This document shows positions 8,520 through 16,698 of a stretch of DNA of 64,000 bases, piece by piece. Both the position numbers and the translations under genes were made by a program. Numbering within the stretch: the first letter of the stretch is position 1; each line of letters begins with the position of its first letter. The notes below the pieces were generated by a model. It searched no databases and was not told where the DNA came from. It saw only the letters and a program-made list of their open reading frames with translations. This stretch comes from DATARH01 sp963847345 (GTDB taxonomy: Bacteria; Pseudomonadota; Alphaproteobacteria; ATCC43930; CGMCC-115725): the NCBI GenBank assembly GCA_963847345.1, contig CAWJZU010000022.1, positions 62,001 to 126,000 on the forward strand, read 5' to 3'.

Positions 8520-9020
8520 TCAAGCGCGTAAATGGAGGACGCAGAGCAGCGTGAACAGCCGGCGCGCTGTCGCGTGGTCAATCGCCACCTTGCCGGCCAG
8601 GCGTTCCTTCAGCAGTTCGGCGCCCTCGTCGTGCAGCGCGCGCCTGCCGGCATCGATTGCCTCGACCTGCGCAAAGCCGCGATCGCGGATTGCCCTGTAG
8701 TAGCTCTCGCAGATCAGAAAATAATCTTTCACGATGCGGCGGAACGGGGCGAGCGCCAGCATGATCGTCTCGCCGGCCCCAGCTTCGAAAGCGTCGGCGA
8801 GCGGGCGTATATCCATGACGAGGCGGTTTTCCTCGACGGCGAGATGCAGCGCGAACGGCCCGACGAGCCCCGAGCACGGCGCGAAATAATTGTCCTTCAG
8901 CAGGTCGGAAATCGCTGCGGCGCGCTCGTTTTCGACGGCCTCGCTGCGCGCCAGAACAGAGTGTTCGTCAAGCGCGATTTCGGCGATGCGCATTGTCGGA
9001 TCAGGTGTCCCCGGCGTCAT
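8520..9020 (-). CDS. UPF0262 family protein
   Basis: A conserved alphaproteobacterial protein of unknown function, 166 residues. Typical segments are MRIAEIALDE, LMDIRPLAD-like VMDIRPLADAF, and FRRIVKDYFLICESYY. The start at 9020 is supported by GGAGG placed about five bases upstream, within the end of hisD, so the genes overlap by 20 bases and are translationally coupled. Its constant position after hisD suggests a shared transcript rather than a role in histidine synthesis. Nothing in the sequence indicates an enzymatic function. Confidence 0.88.
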   Translation of the reverse strand: MTPGTPDPTMRIAEIALDEHSVLARSEAVENERAAAISDLLKDNYFAPCSGLVGPFALHLAVEENRLVMDIRPLADAFEAGAGETIMLALAPFRRIVKDYFLICESYYRAIRDRGFAQVEAIDAGRRALHDEGAELLKERLAGKVAIDHATARRLFTLLCVLHLRA

Positions 9021-10323
9021 CCGGTCCTCCCGGGGCGCCCAGACGGAGCGTCAGCGAAAGCGCGTGCGCGTCGAGCCCCTCGGCTGTGGCAAGTCTGATC
9101 GCGGACGGGGCGAGTACGGCCAGGCTGCGCGGATCGCAGCCGACCAGCGTGGTGCGCTTCATGAAATCGAGAACCCCGAGCCCGGAGGCGAAGCGCGCGC
9201 TGCGCGCGGTCGGCAGAACGTGGTTGGGACCGGCGACATAATCGCCGATCGCCTCAGGCGTGTAACGGCCGAGAAATATAGCCCCGGCATGCCGAACCCG
9301 CGCGGCGATCCGATCCGGATCCTCGACCGCGAGTTCGAGATGTTCCGGGGCGATGATGTCGATCAGCGTGACCGCCTCGTCCCAGTCGGAAACCAGAATG
9401 ACCGCGCCGTTGTCCCGCCAGCTCGCGCGCGCGGTTTCGGCCCGCGGCAGCGTCCGCAGATGGCGCTCGACCTCGCGTTCGACGGCAGCGGCGAACCCGG
9501 CATCGTCGGCGATCAGGATCGGCTGCGCCGCCGCGTCGTGCTCGGCTTGGGATAAGAGGTCGGCGGCAATCCAGGTCGGATCGTTGTGCCGGTCGGCGAC
9601 CACGAGGATCTCCGACGGCCCGGCGATCATGTCGATCCCGACCCGACCGAAAACCCGCCGCTTGGCGGCAGCGACATAGGCGTTGCCGGGGCCGACGATC
9701 TTGTCGACTGGCGCGATCGTCGCCGTCCCATAAGCCAGTGCCGCGATCGCCTGCGCCCCGCCGATCCGGTAGATCTCGTCGATGCCGACGAGACGGGCCG
9801 CCGCCAGCACCAGCGGGTTCAGCACGCCGTCCGGCGCCGGCACCGCCATCGCGAGCCGCTCGACGCCGGCGACTTTGGCCGGGATCGCGTTCATCAGCAC
9901 CGAGGACGGATACGCCGCGGTACCGCCGGGCACATAGAGGCCGACCGCTTCGATCGCTTGCCACCGCTGCCCGAGGCGCACCCCGGCGCTATCGCGATAA
10001 TCGATATCCGACGGCAATTGCCGCCGGTGAAAGAGGTCGATCCGCTTGGCCGCGACCTGAAGCGCGGCAACCGTGTCGGGCGGGGCGGCAGCGGCGCCGG
10101 ATACGATCTCGTCCGGGGCGAGGCGGAGCTGCCCTTCCGCCAGCGAGACGCGATCGAATCGGTTCGTGTGTTCGACCAGCGCTGCGTCGCCGCGCCCGGC
10201 GACATCGTCGATGATGCGCGCCACGGCGGCGTCGACATCTGCCGCGCTCTCCCGCTTCGCCGCCAGCAGCGCGCGAAACGCCGCCGCGAAGCCGGGATCA
10301 CGAGTGTTGAGAGTCTCGGCCAT
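9001..10323 (-). CDS. hisD: Histidinol dehydrogenase
   Basis: Catalyses the last two steps of histidine biosynthesis: oxidation of L-histidinol to L-histidine with two NAD+ and zinc. It has 440 residues, full length. Landmarks are VGLYVPGGTAAYPSSVLMN near residue 120, the signature IGGAQAIAALAYGT, GPGNAYVAAAKR, the zinc/catalytic region PSEILVVAD and AEHDAAAQ, and the ending with AIGDYVAGPNHVLPT. It lies 16 bases after hisG and overlaps UPF0262. Confidence 0.96.
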   Translation of the reverse strand: MAETLNTRDPGFAAAFRALLAAKRESAADVDAAVARIIDDVAGRGDAALVEHTNRFDRVSLAEGQLRLAPDEIVSGAAAAPPDTVAALQVAAKRIDLFHRRQLPSDIDYRDSAGVRLGQRWQAIEAVGLYVPGGTAAYPSSVLMNAIPAKVAGVERLAMAVPAPDGVLNPLVLAAARLVGIDEIYRIGGAQAIAALAYGTATIAPVDKIVGPGNAYVAAAKRRVFGRVGIDMIAGPSEILVVADRHNDPTWIAADLLSQAEHDAAAQPILIADDAGFAAAVEREVERHLRTLPRAETARASWRDNGAVILVSDWDEAVTLIDIIAPEHLELAVEDPDRIAARVRHAGAIFLGRYTPEAIGDYVAGPNHVLPTARSARFASGLGVLDFMKRTTLVGCDPRSLAVLAPSAIRLATAEGLDAHALSLTLRLGAPGGPDDAGDT

Positions 10324-10339
10324 GACCGCTCATCAACCG

Positions 10340-11029
10340 TTATGCGGATGAGACCGCGCGCAGCCGCCCCGGCCGCTCGGTGACCGCGCGCAGGCGCTCG
10401 ATCCAGCCGCCAACCTCTTCCGGCCGGGTCTTCAGTGCAGGCCGGCTGACGATCAGGCGCGAGCTGACATCGGCGATATGCTCGATCTCGATCAGGCCGT
10501 TCGCGCGCAGGGTCGCGCCGGTCTGCACCAGATCGACGATATGGCGGCAGACGCCGAGCAGCGGCGCCAGCTCCATCGCGCCGTTCAGCTTGATGCATTC
10601 GGCCTGCACCCCGCGGGCCGCGAAATGGCGGCGCGTGACCTCGGGGTATTTTGTTGCGACGCGGAGATGGCTCCAGCTGTGCGGGTCCTCGTGTCCCGCC
10701 CACTCGGTCGGTGCAGCGACGGCCATCCGGCAATGCCCGATATCGAGATCGAGCGGCGCGTAGATCTCGGAATAGTCGAATTCCATCAGCACGTCGTTGC
10801 CGGCCACCCCGAGCTGGGCCGCGCCGAAGGCAACGAACGTCGCCACGTCGAAGCTGCGCACCCGGATCAGGTCGAGCGCTGGGTCCGAGGTGCGAAACCG
10901 CAGCTGCCGGCTCGCCGGATCGCTGAACGCGGGCTCCGGCACGACGCCGATGCGCTGCAACAGCGGCATGAACTCGCCGAGAATGCGCCCGTTCGGCAAT
11001 GCCATGATTAGCGGTTCGGCAGACATCAT
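10340..11029 (-). CDS. hisG: ATP phosphoribosyltransferase, short form
   Basis: First enzyme of histidine biosynthesis, joining ATP and PRPP. It has 229 residues, the short form without the C-terminal regulatory ACT-like domain. Short HisG normally needs the HisZ regulatory subunit, which is not in this window. Visible motifs are LIMALPNGRI, FGAAQLGVAGNDVLME and the PRPP-binding segment GVCRHIVDLVQTGATLRANG. Two adjacent ATG codons make the exact start ambiguous by one residue. Confidence 0.94.
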   Translation of the reverse strand: MMSAEPLIMALPNGRILGEFMPLLQRIGVVPEPAFSDPASRQLRFRTSDPALDLIRVRSFDVATFVAFGAAQLGVAGNDVLMEFDYSEIYAPLDLDIGHCRMAVAAPTEWAGHEDPHSWSHLRVATKYPEVTRRHFAARGVQAECIKLNGAMELAPLLGVCRHIVDLVQTGATLRANGLIEIEHIADVSSRLIVSRPALKTRPEEVGGWIERLRAVTERPGRLRAVSSA

Positions 11030-11039
11030 ACCGCCCCAC

Positions 11040-11558
11040 TCAACTCATGGCCGGCAGCTCGTGGCCGGGCTGCCACGGCGTCGGCCAGGGGTCGCCGAAA
11101 TCACGGGCGCGAACGCGCAGCACCGCGGCGTTAAGCCGAATCCCGGCGTCCCCGGCGAAGTCGAGCTCGATCGTCACGTCCGGCGTGACGTTCCCGGCCT
11201 CTTCCGCCAAGCGTACCGCCAGCAGACACAGGATGCGATCTTTCTCGCCGCGGTGAAACCCGCGATAGGCGGCGGCGGTGACGTCATCGAAGGTGACGGC
11301 GCACAGCGTCCGCTCAAACCGCCCATTTTCCTCGACCCCGGCCCCGGCGCCCGGGCGGCAACCCTCCCAGCGGAAGCGGTTCGCAGCCATTATGAAGACC
11401 CGTGCGCCGGGATCGTAGGCGAAATCGCGCACCGCGACGAGCGCGTCCTGCAAGCAGGCTGATATCACCGCGAGGTCCTCCGCGTCCTCGGCGCGCAGCC
11501 GCAGCGGCATCGAGGCCTTCTGGATGGGCGGCGCAGCTGGCGCCCCGCCTTGCTTCAT
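11040..11558 (-). CDS. DUF2948 family protein
   Basis: Conserved alphaproteobacterial protein of 172 residues and unknown function. The pattern LRAEDAEDLAVISACLQDAL, followed by FRWEGC and FDDVTAAAYRGF, is typical of the family, which is nearly always encoded between murA and hisD/hisG. Its ATG overlaps the murA stop by four bases (ATGA), so it is coupled to murA translation. No signal peptide or membrane segment is seen; probably cytoplasmic. Confidence 0.88.
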   Translation of the reverse strand: MKQGGAPAAPPIQKASMPLRLRAEDAEDLAVISACLQDALVAVRDFAYDPGARVFIMAANRFRWEGCRPGAGAGVEENGRFERTLCAVTFDDVTAAAYRGFHRGEKDRILCLLAVRLAEEAGNVTPDVTIELDFAGDAGIRLNAAVLRVRARDFGDPWPTPWQPGHELPAMS

Positions 11559-12838
11559 TTCCGCACTCTTTCGATCCGCGCGCCGCAGCCCGACAGCTTT
11601 TCCTCGAGCCGCTCGTAGCCGCGGTCGAGGTGATAGACGCGGTTGACGATTGTCTCGCCCGCGGCGACCAGGCCGGCGATGACCAGCGATACGGAGGCGC
11701 GCAAATCGGTCGCCATTACCGGCGCGCCGGTGAGGCGCTTGACCCCGCGCACCAGCGCCGAGGCCTGATGCACGGTGATGTTGGCTCCCATCCTCGCCAG
11801 TTCAGGGACATGCATGAAGCGGTTCTCGAAGATCGTCTCGGTAACCATCGAGGCGCCCTCGGCGGTCGCCATCAGCGCCATGATCTGCGCCTGCAGATCG
11901 GTCGGGAAGCCTGGATAGGGCTCGGTCATCACATCGACCCCGCCGAGCCTCCCGTCGCGGCGCACCTCGATCGCCCCGCCCCCGCCGCACTCCCTGACGC
12001 AGATGCCAGCCGCGTCGAGCGCGCGCCGCAAGGCCTCGACGTGGTCGAGTCGGGCGCCGTCAAGACGCACCTCGCCGCCGGTCGCCGCCGCCGCCATCAT
12101 ATAGGTGCCGGTCTCGATCCGGTCCGGGACGACCCGGTGGCGCGCGCCATGCAGGCTGCCGGCGCCGCGTATCGTCAGACGGTCGGTGCCGATGCCGTCG
12201 ATCGACGCGCCCATCGCAACGAGGCAATTCGCCAGATCGGTGATCTCGGGCTCGCGCGCCGCGTTGATCAGCACCGTCTCGCCCTCGGCCAGCGTAGCGG
12301 CCATCAGCAGGTTTTCGGTGGCGCCGACTGAGACGCTCGGGAAAACGAATTCGGCGCCGCGGAGCCCTCGGGGAGCGCGCGCCTCGATATAGCCCTCGCT
12401 CAGCGTGACCTCGGCGCCGAGCCGCTCCAGACCCTTCAAGTGCAGATCGACCGGTCGCGTGCCGATTGCGCAACCGCCTGGCAGCGATACACGGCTGCGG
12501 CCGCAGCGCGCGACGAGCGGCCCCAGCACGAGCACCGAGGCGCGCATCTTGCGTACCAGATCATAGGGAGCCGTCGTCGAGGTGATGTGCCGCGCCGATA
12601 TTTCCAGCACATGCCCGGTTTCGCCCGGCGCGCTGTCCGCCAGCGCGATCCCGATCCCGTGCTGCACCAGCAAATTCGCCATCGTCCTGATGTCGGCGAG
12701 GTCCGGCACGTTGGTCAGGACCAGCTTCTCGGCCGTCAGCAGGCTTGCGGCCATCAGCGGCAGGGCGGCGTTCTTGGCCCCGCCTATCTGGATCGTGCCT
12801 GACAGCGGCACACCGCCGCGGATCAGAATTCTATCCAT
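11555..12838 (-). CDS. murA: UDP-N-acetylglucosamine 1-carboxyvinyltransferase
   Basis: Commits UDP-GlcNAc to peptidoglycan by transferring enolpyruvate from PEP. It has 427 residues. The catalytic cysteine is C123 in LPGGCAIGTRP; the N-terminal IGGAKNAALPLMAA is also diagnostic. A cysteine at this site predicts fosfomycin sensitivity of the enzyme. The start at 12838 (MDRILIRGG) is chosen over an upstream ATG at 12901 because GGAGCC lies just before it and family members begin here. First gene of the minus-strand set running through DUF2948, hisG and hisD. Confidence 0.96.
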   Translation of the reverse strand: MDRILIRGGVPLSGTIQIGGAKNAALPLMAASLLTAEKLVLTNVPDLADIRTMANLLVQHGIGIALADSAPGETGHVLEISARHITSTTAPYDLVRKMRASVLVLGPLVARCGRSRVSLPGGCAIGTRPVDLHLKGLERLGAEVTLSEGYIEARAPRGLRGAEFVFPSVSVGATENLLMAATLAEGETVLINAAREPEITDLANCLVAMGASIDGIGTDRLTIRGAGSLHGARHRVVPDRIETGTYMMAAAATGGEVRLDGARLDHVEALRRALDAAGICVRECGGGGAIEVRRDGRLGGVDVMTEPYPGFPTDLQAQIMALMATAEGASMVTETIFENRFMHVPELARMGANITVHQASALVRGVKRLTGAPVMATDLRASVSLVIAGLVAAGETIVNRVYHLDRGYERLEEKLSGCGARIERVRK

Positions 12839-12934
12839 TGTTCTCGGCTCCCGGCGGCGTCGTCGGACCGCGCTTGCACCGGTCGCGGCCGCGCTCGTCA
12901 TCCCGGTTGCTTTTAGGCGAGAGCCGCGTCCCGC

Positions 12935-13132
12935 TCAACCCGTAGAGCCGGCATCCTCCCGCCGACGGTCGCACGGTCGCGCCGGCGTGTCCGCCGCATC
13001 GCGATCGGCGGCGCGGTTGCGCACCTGTTGCTTGCGGCGGCGCAGATTATCGCGCAACGCCGCGGCCAAGCGCGCCTCGCGCGCGGCGTGCTCGGCGGCC
13101 TTGGCGGGGGTCACTCGGGGAGAATCGGGCAT
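12935..13132 (-). CDS. Small conserved basic protein
   Basis: A 65-residue, highly charged protein: AREARLAAALRDNLRRRKQQVRNRA resembles short proteins often found just upstream of murA in alphaproteobacteria, which share the LAAALRxNLxxRKxQ pattern. No signal or membrane segment. Function unknown. The C-terminal 20 residues are low-complexity and may not be conserved. High GC makes spurious frames common here, so confidence is moderate. Confidence 0.55.
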   Translation of the reverse strand: MPDSPRVTPAKAAEHAAREARLAAALRDNLRRRKQQVRNRAADRDAADTPARPCDRRREDAGSTG

Positions 13133-13211
13133 CGGCGGAAGCAGAAATCCGACGCGACGCCGCCGTCAAGCGATATGACAACCGGTATGATCCGAGGCCG
13201 GCCAAGCCTGT

Positions 13212-13439
13212 TCATTCCTCGACGCGCAGGCTGACCTTGGCGGCCAGAATCACCGCGACCGCCTGCTTCGCAGCGTATTCGGCCGACTGATCCGGATGCA
13301 CGCGCCGCCACGCCTCTACCCCGGCGCGATAACAATCGACCGAAGGCAGGCCGCCGACGCGCGCCGCCTCGAACGCTTCGAGCACCGCCCCGGCCGCGAT
13401 GTCGTTGGTGGGATCGATCGTTGAGCCGCGCCATGTCAT
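13212..13439 (-). CDS. Hypothetical protein
   Basis: A 75-residue protein starting MTWRGSTIDPTNDIAAGAVL if the inner ATG is used; an upstream in-frame ATG at 13481 would add 14 residues. The body, AGVEAWRRVHPDQSAEYAAKQAVAVILAA, has the composition of a real helical protein. I do not recognise a family. It lies on the same strand as the murA set but 80 bases upstream of the small basic protein gene. Confidence 0.5.
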   Translation of the reverse strand: MTWRGSTIDPTNDIAAGAVLEAFEAARVGGLPSVDCYRAGVEAWRRVHPDQSAEYAAKQAVAVILAAKVSLRVEE

Positions 13440-13887
13440 CCCGGTATCCCCCGCCAAATCTCGGCAAAACGCGCGCACCACTGGCCTGCGGCACCGTCGC
13501 TGCAGGGTCGCCAGCGGTCAGTCGCAGACGGCGCGACATAATCCGCGGAGACCGTTTTCTCATCGCACCCCCGAAACCGAATACTCATTCCGGGATTCGA
13601 CAAACGAGGCGGCCGCCTGTGACTTGAAATAAAATGGCCGCGACCAGAAGCTTTCGCAGAAACACGCGGCTGCCGTGGCCGGTTCCGGCGCGCCAAGCAA
13701 GCTCTACGGCCGCTTCCACCGGTCCGACGCAATTCAACCATTGCATTACGCGACTGTCGTCATTTTCGCATACAAAAGTTCTGTTGGAATAAGCTGGTTT
13801 TTACTCACGTTTAACAGCAACCCCGCAAATTGGCTCAGCCGCCATCCGGCGCGGCTCCGGCCCCGTTACGATCCGCGGAGATGCACG
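13440..13887. other. Intergenic, no gene seen
   Basis: About 450 bases between divergent small genes. The part from about 13740 to 13830 is clearly less GC-rich than the surroundings, as expected of a promoter region, but no unambiguous -35/-10 pair, operator or terminator was identified. Confidence 0.4.
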
Positions 13888-14094
13888 ATGCAAAACAAGT
13901 TTAGAGTTCTGCCGCCGGCCCTGCCACGGGAAGTTCCCGATTTTCACGGGAGGCAGGCGTCGCATTGCCGTGCCCTGGCCGCCAGCACGCCCAGCCGCAT
14001 CGTCAAGGCTCGCTTGCTGAGAGAGGCGGAGGAGCACGAGAAGATCGCCGACGCTGGCGCGAATGCCGGGCCAGCCAAGAGGGAAGCGAGCTGA
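13888..14094 (+). CDS. Hypothetical small protein
   Basis: A 68-residue protein beginning MQNKFRVLPPALPREV. The C-terminal half, RIVKARLLREAEEHEKIAD, is an amphipathic charged helix of a type common in short uncharacterised alphaproteobacterial proteins. No signal peptide. The ATG at 13888 was chosen because coding-like composition begins there. Function unknown. Confidence 0.5.
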   Translation: MQNKFRVLPPALPREVPDFHGRQASHCRALAASTPSRIVKARLLREAEEHEKIADAGANAGPAKREAS

Positions 14095-14280
14095 ACGCAT
14101 ATTTTGGGGCGGGCCGGCCGGCGGCCCGCATGGCGTTAACGAAGTCCGTTGCGGAACGCCTGCCGGCGGTGCCCCCCGATGTCCATGTTGTCAATGCGGG
14201 GCCGCGTCCCGCGATCGCGAATTGTCAATAGCCTCGTTCGGGTATTCACTGTCGGCACGCGCCTTTGCCGGGAGGAAATG

Positions 14281-15138
14281 ATGCTCGAAATTCGCCGCCT
14301 CGGTCCGCAGATCGGGGTTGAGGTCCGCGGGATCGATGTCAAGACGATGGATGATGACACGTTCGGCCGGATCTACCAGGCGTGGCTCGACTGCAACGTC
14401 ATGTGCGTCCGCGGCCAGGATCTGACGATCCCCGATTTCATCCGCTACAGCGAGCGCTTCGGCCCGGTCACGCCGCATCCGTCGAAATCGACGCGGCACT
14501 CCGAATACCCGAAGATCACGATGCTCGGCGTCAACAAATACGATGCCAGCGGAAAGCTGCGCGACGAAATCTACCGGCGCGGCGCCGAGGGCTGGCACAC
14601 CGACGGGGCCTACAACCAGGCGCCGTTCAAGGCGACGCAGCTTTATGCGCTGGCGGTGCCGAGCCGCGGCGGCAACACGATGTTCGCGAACGCCTATGCG
14701 GCCTACAACGCGCTGCCGCAACGCCTCAAGGACCGGCTCGACGGCGTGATCGGCGCTTTCTCGTATGGCGGGCGGCGCGGCGGGTCGAAATTGCTCAACC
14801 CAGAAGACCAGGACTGGACGCCGGTCTATCACCCGATCGTCCGCGTGCATCCCGAGACCGGCCGCAAGTCGCTGTATTTCGACCCGGGCAAGATCGTCGA
14901 TTTCGTCGGCGTCGATCGAACGGAGACCGACGAACTGATCGCTGAGTTGAAGGACCGGATGATCGCCCCCGACGCCGAGTACCACCACAAATGGGAAAAG
15001 GGCGACATCGTCATTTGGGACAACCGTTGCTCTTACCACAAGGCGGCCGGCGACTACCCGCCCGAGGAGGACCGCATACACTGGCGCGTTTCGATCAACG
15101 ATTTCGGCGTCGAGGCTCTCGACGAAGCGGCGGAGTAA
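14281..15138 (+). CDS. TauD/TfdA family dioxygenase (canonical iron site)
   Basis: Fe(II)/2-oxoglutarate-dependent oxygenase of 285 residues. The facial triad is H106-x-D108 in GWHTDGAYN and H253 in CSYHKAAGDYP; the 2-oxoglutarate-binding arginine should lie in the IHWRVSIND segment near the end. The start at 14281 is preferred to the adjacent ATG at 14278 because GGAGG is then five bases away. The substrate is unknown: family members act on taurine, sulfonates, aryloxyalkanoates and other acids. A second family member follows after five bases, so the two are one operon. Confidence 0.88.
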   Translation: MLEIRRLGPQIGVEVRGIDVKTMDDDTFGRIYQAWLDCNVMCVRGQDLTIPDFIRYSERFGPVTPHPSKSTRHSEYPKITMLGVNKYDASGKLRDEIYRRGAEGWHTDGAYNQAPFKATQLYALAVPSRGGNTMFANAYAAYNALPQRLKDRLDGVIGAFSYGGRRGGSKLLNPEDQDWTPVYHPIVRVHPETGRKSLYFDPGKIVDFVGVDRTETDELIAELKDRMIAPDAEYHHKWEKGDIVIWDNRCSYHKAAGDYPPEEDRIHWRVSINDFGVEALDEAAE

Positions 15139-15143
15139 GCGCG

Positions 15144-16034
15144 ATGACCGTTACCGTCACTCCCTTCGAGAATTCTGGCTGCGGCGCCGAGATTTCCGGG
15201 GTCGATATCCGGCAGCCGCTTAGCACCGAAGACCGCGACGCGATCCGCCGGGCTTGGCTCGACCATCTGGTCGTGCGCTTCCGCGACCAGAAGATAACCG
15301 ACGCACAGCACATGGCGTTCACCCGCCAGTTCGGCGAGCTGGAGTTCAACCCGGCGAAGCTGATCGAAAAGCAATACGGCATCGAAACCCAGACCAGTGG
15401 CCGCAAGGCCGAGATACCGCCGGAGATTTCGGTTATCTCGAACATTCTTGAGGATGGCAAACCGATCGGCGGGCTCGGCGATGGCGAGGCGTTCTGGCAC
15501 ACCAATTCGTCGTTTGTCGATGTGCCGCCGGCCGCGAGCCTGTTGCGTTCGCTAGAATGCCCGCCGCCTGCTGCTGGTGGCGCGACGTATTTCCTCAATA
15601 TGTACTCGGCCTACGACACCCTGCCGGCCGACATCAAACACCGCATCGACGGCATGACCGCGATCCACGCCGCGACGCACAGCAGCGGCGGCCGGGCGCA
15701 TAAGGGTTTCGAGACCGTCGAGGATGTTTCGAAAGTACCCGGCGCGAGACAGCCGCTGGTCCGTACGCATCCCGAGACCGGCAAGAAATGCCTGTTCCTC
15801 GGGCGCCGGATCAACGCCTACATCGTCGGCCTGCCGGTCCCGGAAAGCGAGTCGCTGCTCGATTTCCTCTGGGAACACACGAAGCAGGACCGTTTTACCT
15901 GGAAGCAGGAATGGCGGGTCGGCGATCTCGTCTGGTGGGACAATCGCTGCGCGATGCACCGCCGCGACGCGTTCGACCCCGCCGCCCGCCGCTTGATGCA
16001 CCGGACGCAGCTCAAGGGCACAAGACCGGTCTAA
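15144..16034 (+). CDS. TauD/TfdA family dioxygenase with HTN in place of HxD
   Basis: A 296-residue paralogue of the preceding gene. Fold-defining segments are clear: DHLVVRFRDQKITDAQHMAF, LGDGEAFWHTNSSF, TYFLNMYSAYDTLP and the C-terminal WWDNRCAMHRRDAFDP with the distal histidine. The residue that should be the iron-binding aspartate is N121 (H119-T-N121, codons CAC ACC AAT). This may alter or abolish oxygenase activity, or may be a subfamily feature. The gene sits five bases after the canonical enzyme, which raises the possibility of a heteromeric pair. Substrate unknown. Confidence 0.85.
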   Translation: MTVTVTPFENSGCGAEISGVDIRQPLSTEDRDAIRRAWLDHLVVRFRDQKITDAQHMAFTRQFGELEFNPAKLIEKQYGIETQTSGRKAEIPPEISVISNILEDGKPIGGLGDGEAFWHTNSSFVDVPPAASLLRSLECPPPAAGGATYFLNMYSAYDTLPADIKHRIDGMTAIHAATHSSGGRAHKGFETVEDVSKVPGARQPLVRTHPETGKKCLFLGRRINAYIVGLPVPESESLLDFLWEHTKQDRFTWKQEWRVGDLVWWDNRCAMHRRDAFDPAARRLMHRTQLKGTRPV

Positions 16035-16058
16035 GAGATCCCCCACCGGAGCAAGGAG

Positions 16059-16078
16059 CGCAACCCGGCCGGGTTGCG
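16059..16078. terminator. Perfect 20-base palindrome, possible terminator stem
   Basis: CGCAACCCGGCCGGGTTGCG is a perfect inverted repeat 25 bases after the stop of the second TauD gene. It can form a strong hairpin, but there is no following T-run, so intrinsic termination is not certain; it could instead be a protein-binding site or a transcript-end stabiliser. Confidence 0.4.
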
Positions 16079-16208
16079 AATCGGTGACACGTTCGGCCGG
16101 CAGAGCTAAAATGCAGGCGCATTCAAGCTGCAGGTGCAGACCTGCAGTAAAATCTGCGTACCGCCGGCAAGCCACGCGATGCCGCCAGCAGAAAGGAACA
16201 CCGGGGCG

Positions 16209-16697
16209 ATGAGCGTGCTCGCGCTGACACGTCGCTCATTTCATCTGGTTCTGCTTTTGACTGGCGTCGCAGCATTTTCCCGGCGCGTGCTTGGCCAACA
16301 AAGTGACACGGTAACCGTCCGCATTCGAGTCGACGATAGCGTGCGCTCTGCGATACCTATGCTTGCGCAGCGCAATCTGAGCATAGCGCCTGATCATTCC
16401 GAAGAGGCGAAGGAACTCGCCCGACGGGCTCCCCCGGAGCGCGCGGTACCGATCATATTAATCATCGCCGGGGCAATGGCGGTGCCGGTTGTGTACCAGA
16501 TGGTCCGGGAAGCACTTCGCCAGACCTATTATGGCGGCGTGGTGGTCGATGTCCGAACACAGCCGCCCAGCATCTCGAGCGACCCGAAAATTCCCGGAAA
16601 CATGGTGTTTGTGATCGAGCCCGGCGGCAAGACGAGCCGCTATACGAACGACCAGCTTTCGCCAGAGCTGCTCGGGATGCTTCTAAAGGGCAAATAG
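16209..16697 (+). CDS. Tat-signal membrane or periplasmic protein, partner of caspase-like gene
   Basis: A 162-residue protein of unknown function. The N-terminus MSVLALTRRSFHLVLLLTGV has a twin-arginine-like motif and hydrophobic core. Residues about 78-98 (AVPIILIIAGAMAVPVVYQ) form a second hydrophobic segment, likely a membrane anchor. The rest, YYGGVVVDVRTQPPSI ... VFVIEPGGKTSRY, looks like a small beta domain. The caspase-like gene begins one base after the stop codon, so the two are tightly coupled and may act together. No family recognised. Confidence 0.65.
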   Translation: MSVLALTRRSFHLVLLLTGVAAFSRRVLGQQSDTVTVRIRVDDSVRSAIPMLAQRNLSIAPDHSEEAKELARRAPPERAVPIILIIAGAMAVPVVYQMVREALRQTYYGGVVVDVRTQPPSISSDPKIPGNMVFVIEPGGKTSRYTNDQLSPELLGMLLKGK

Positions 16698-16698
16698 C

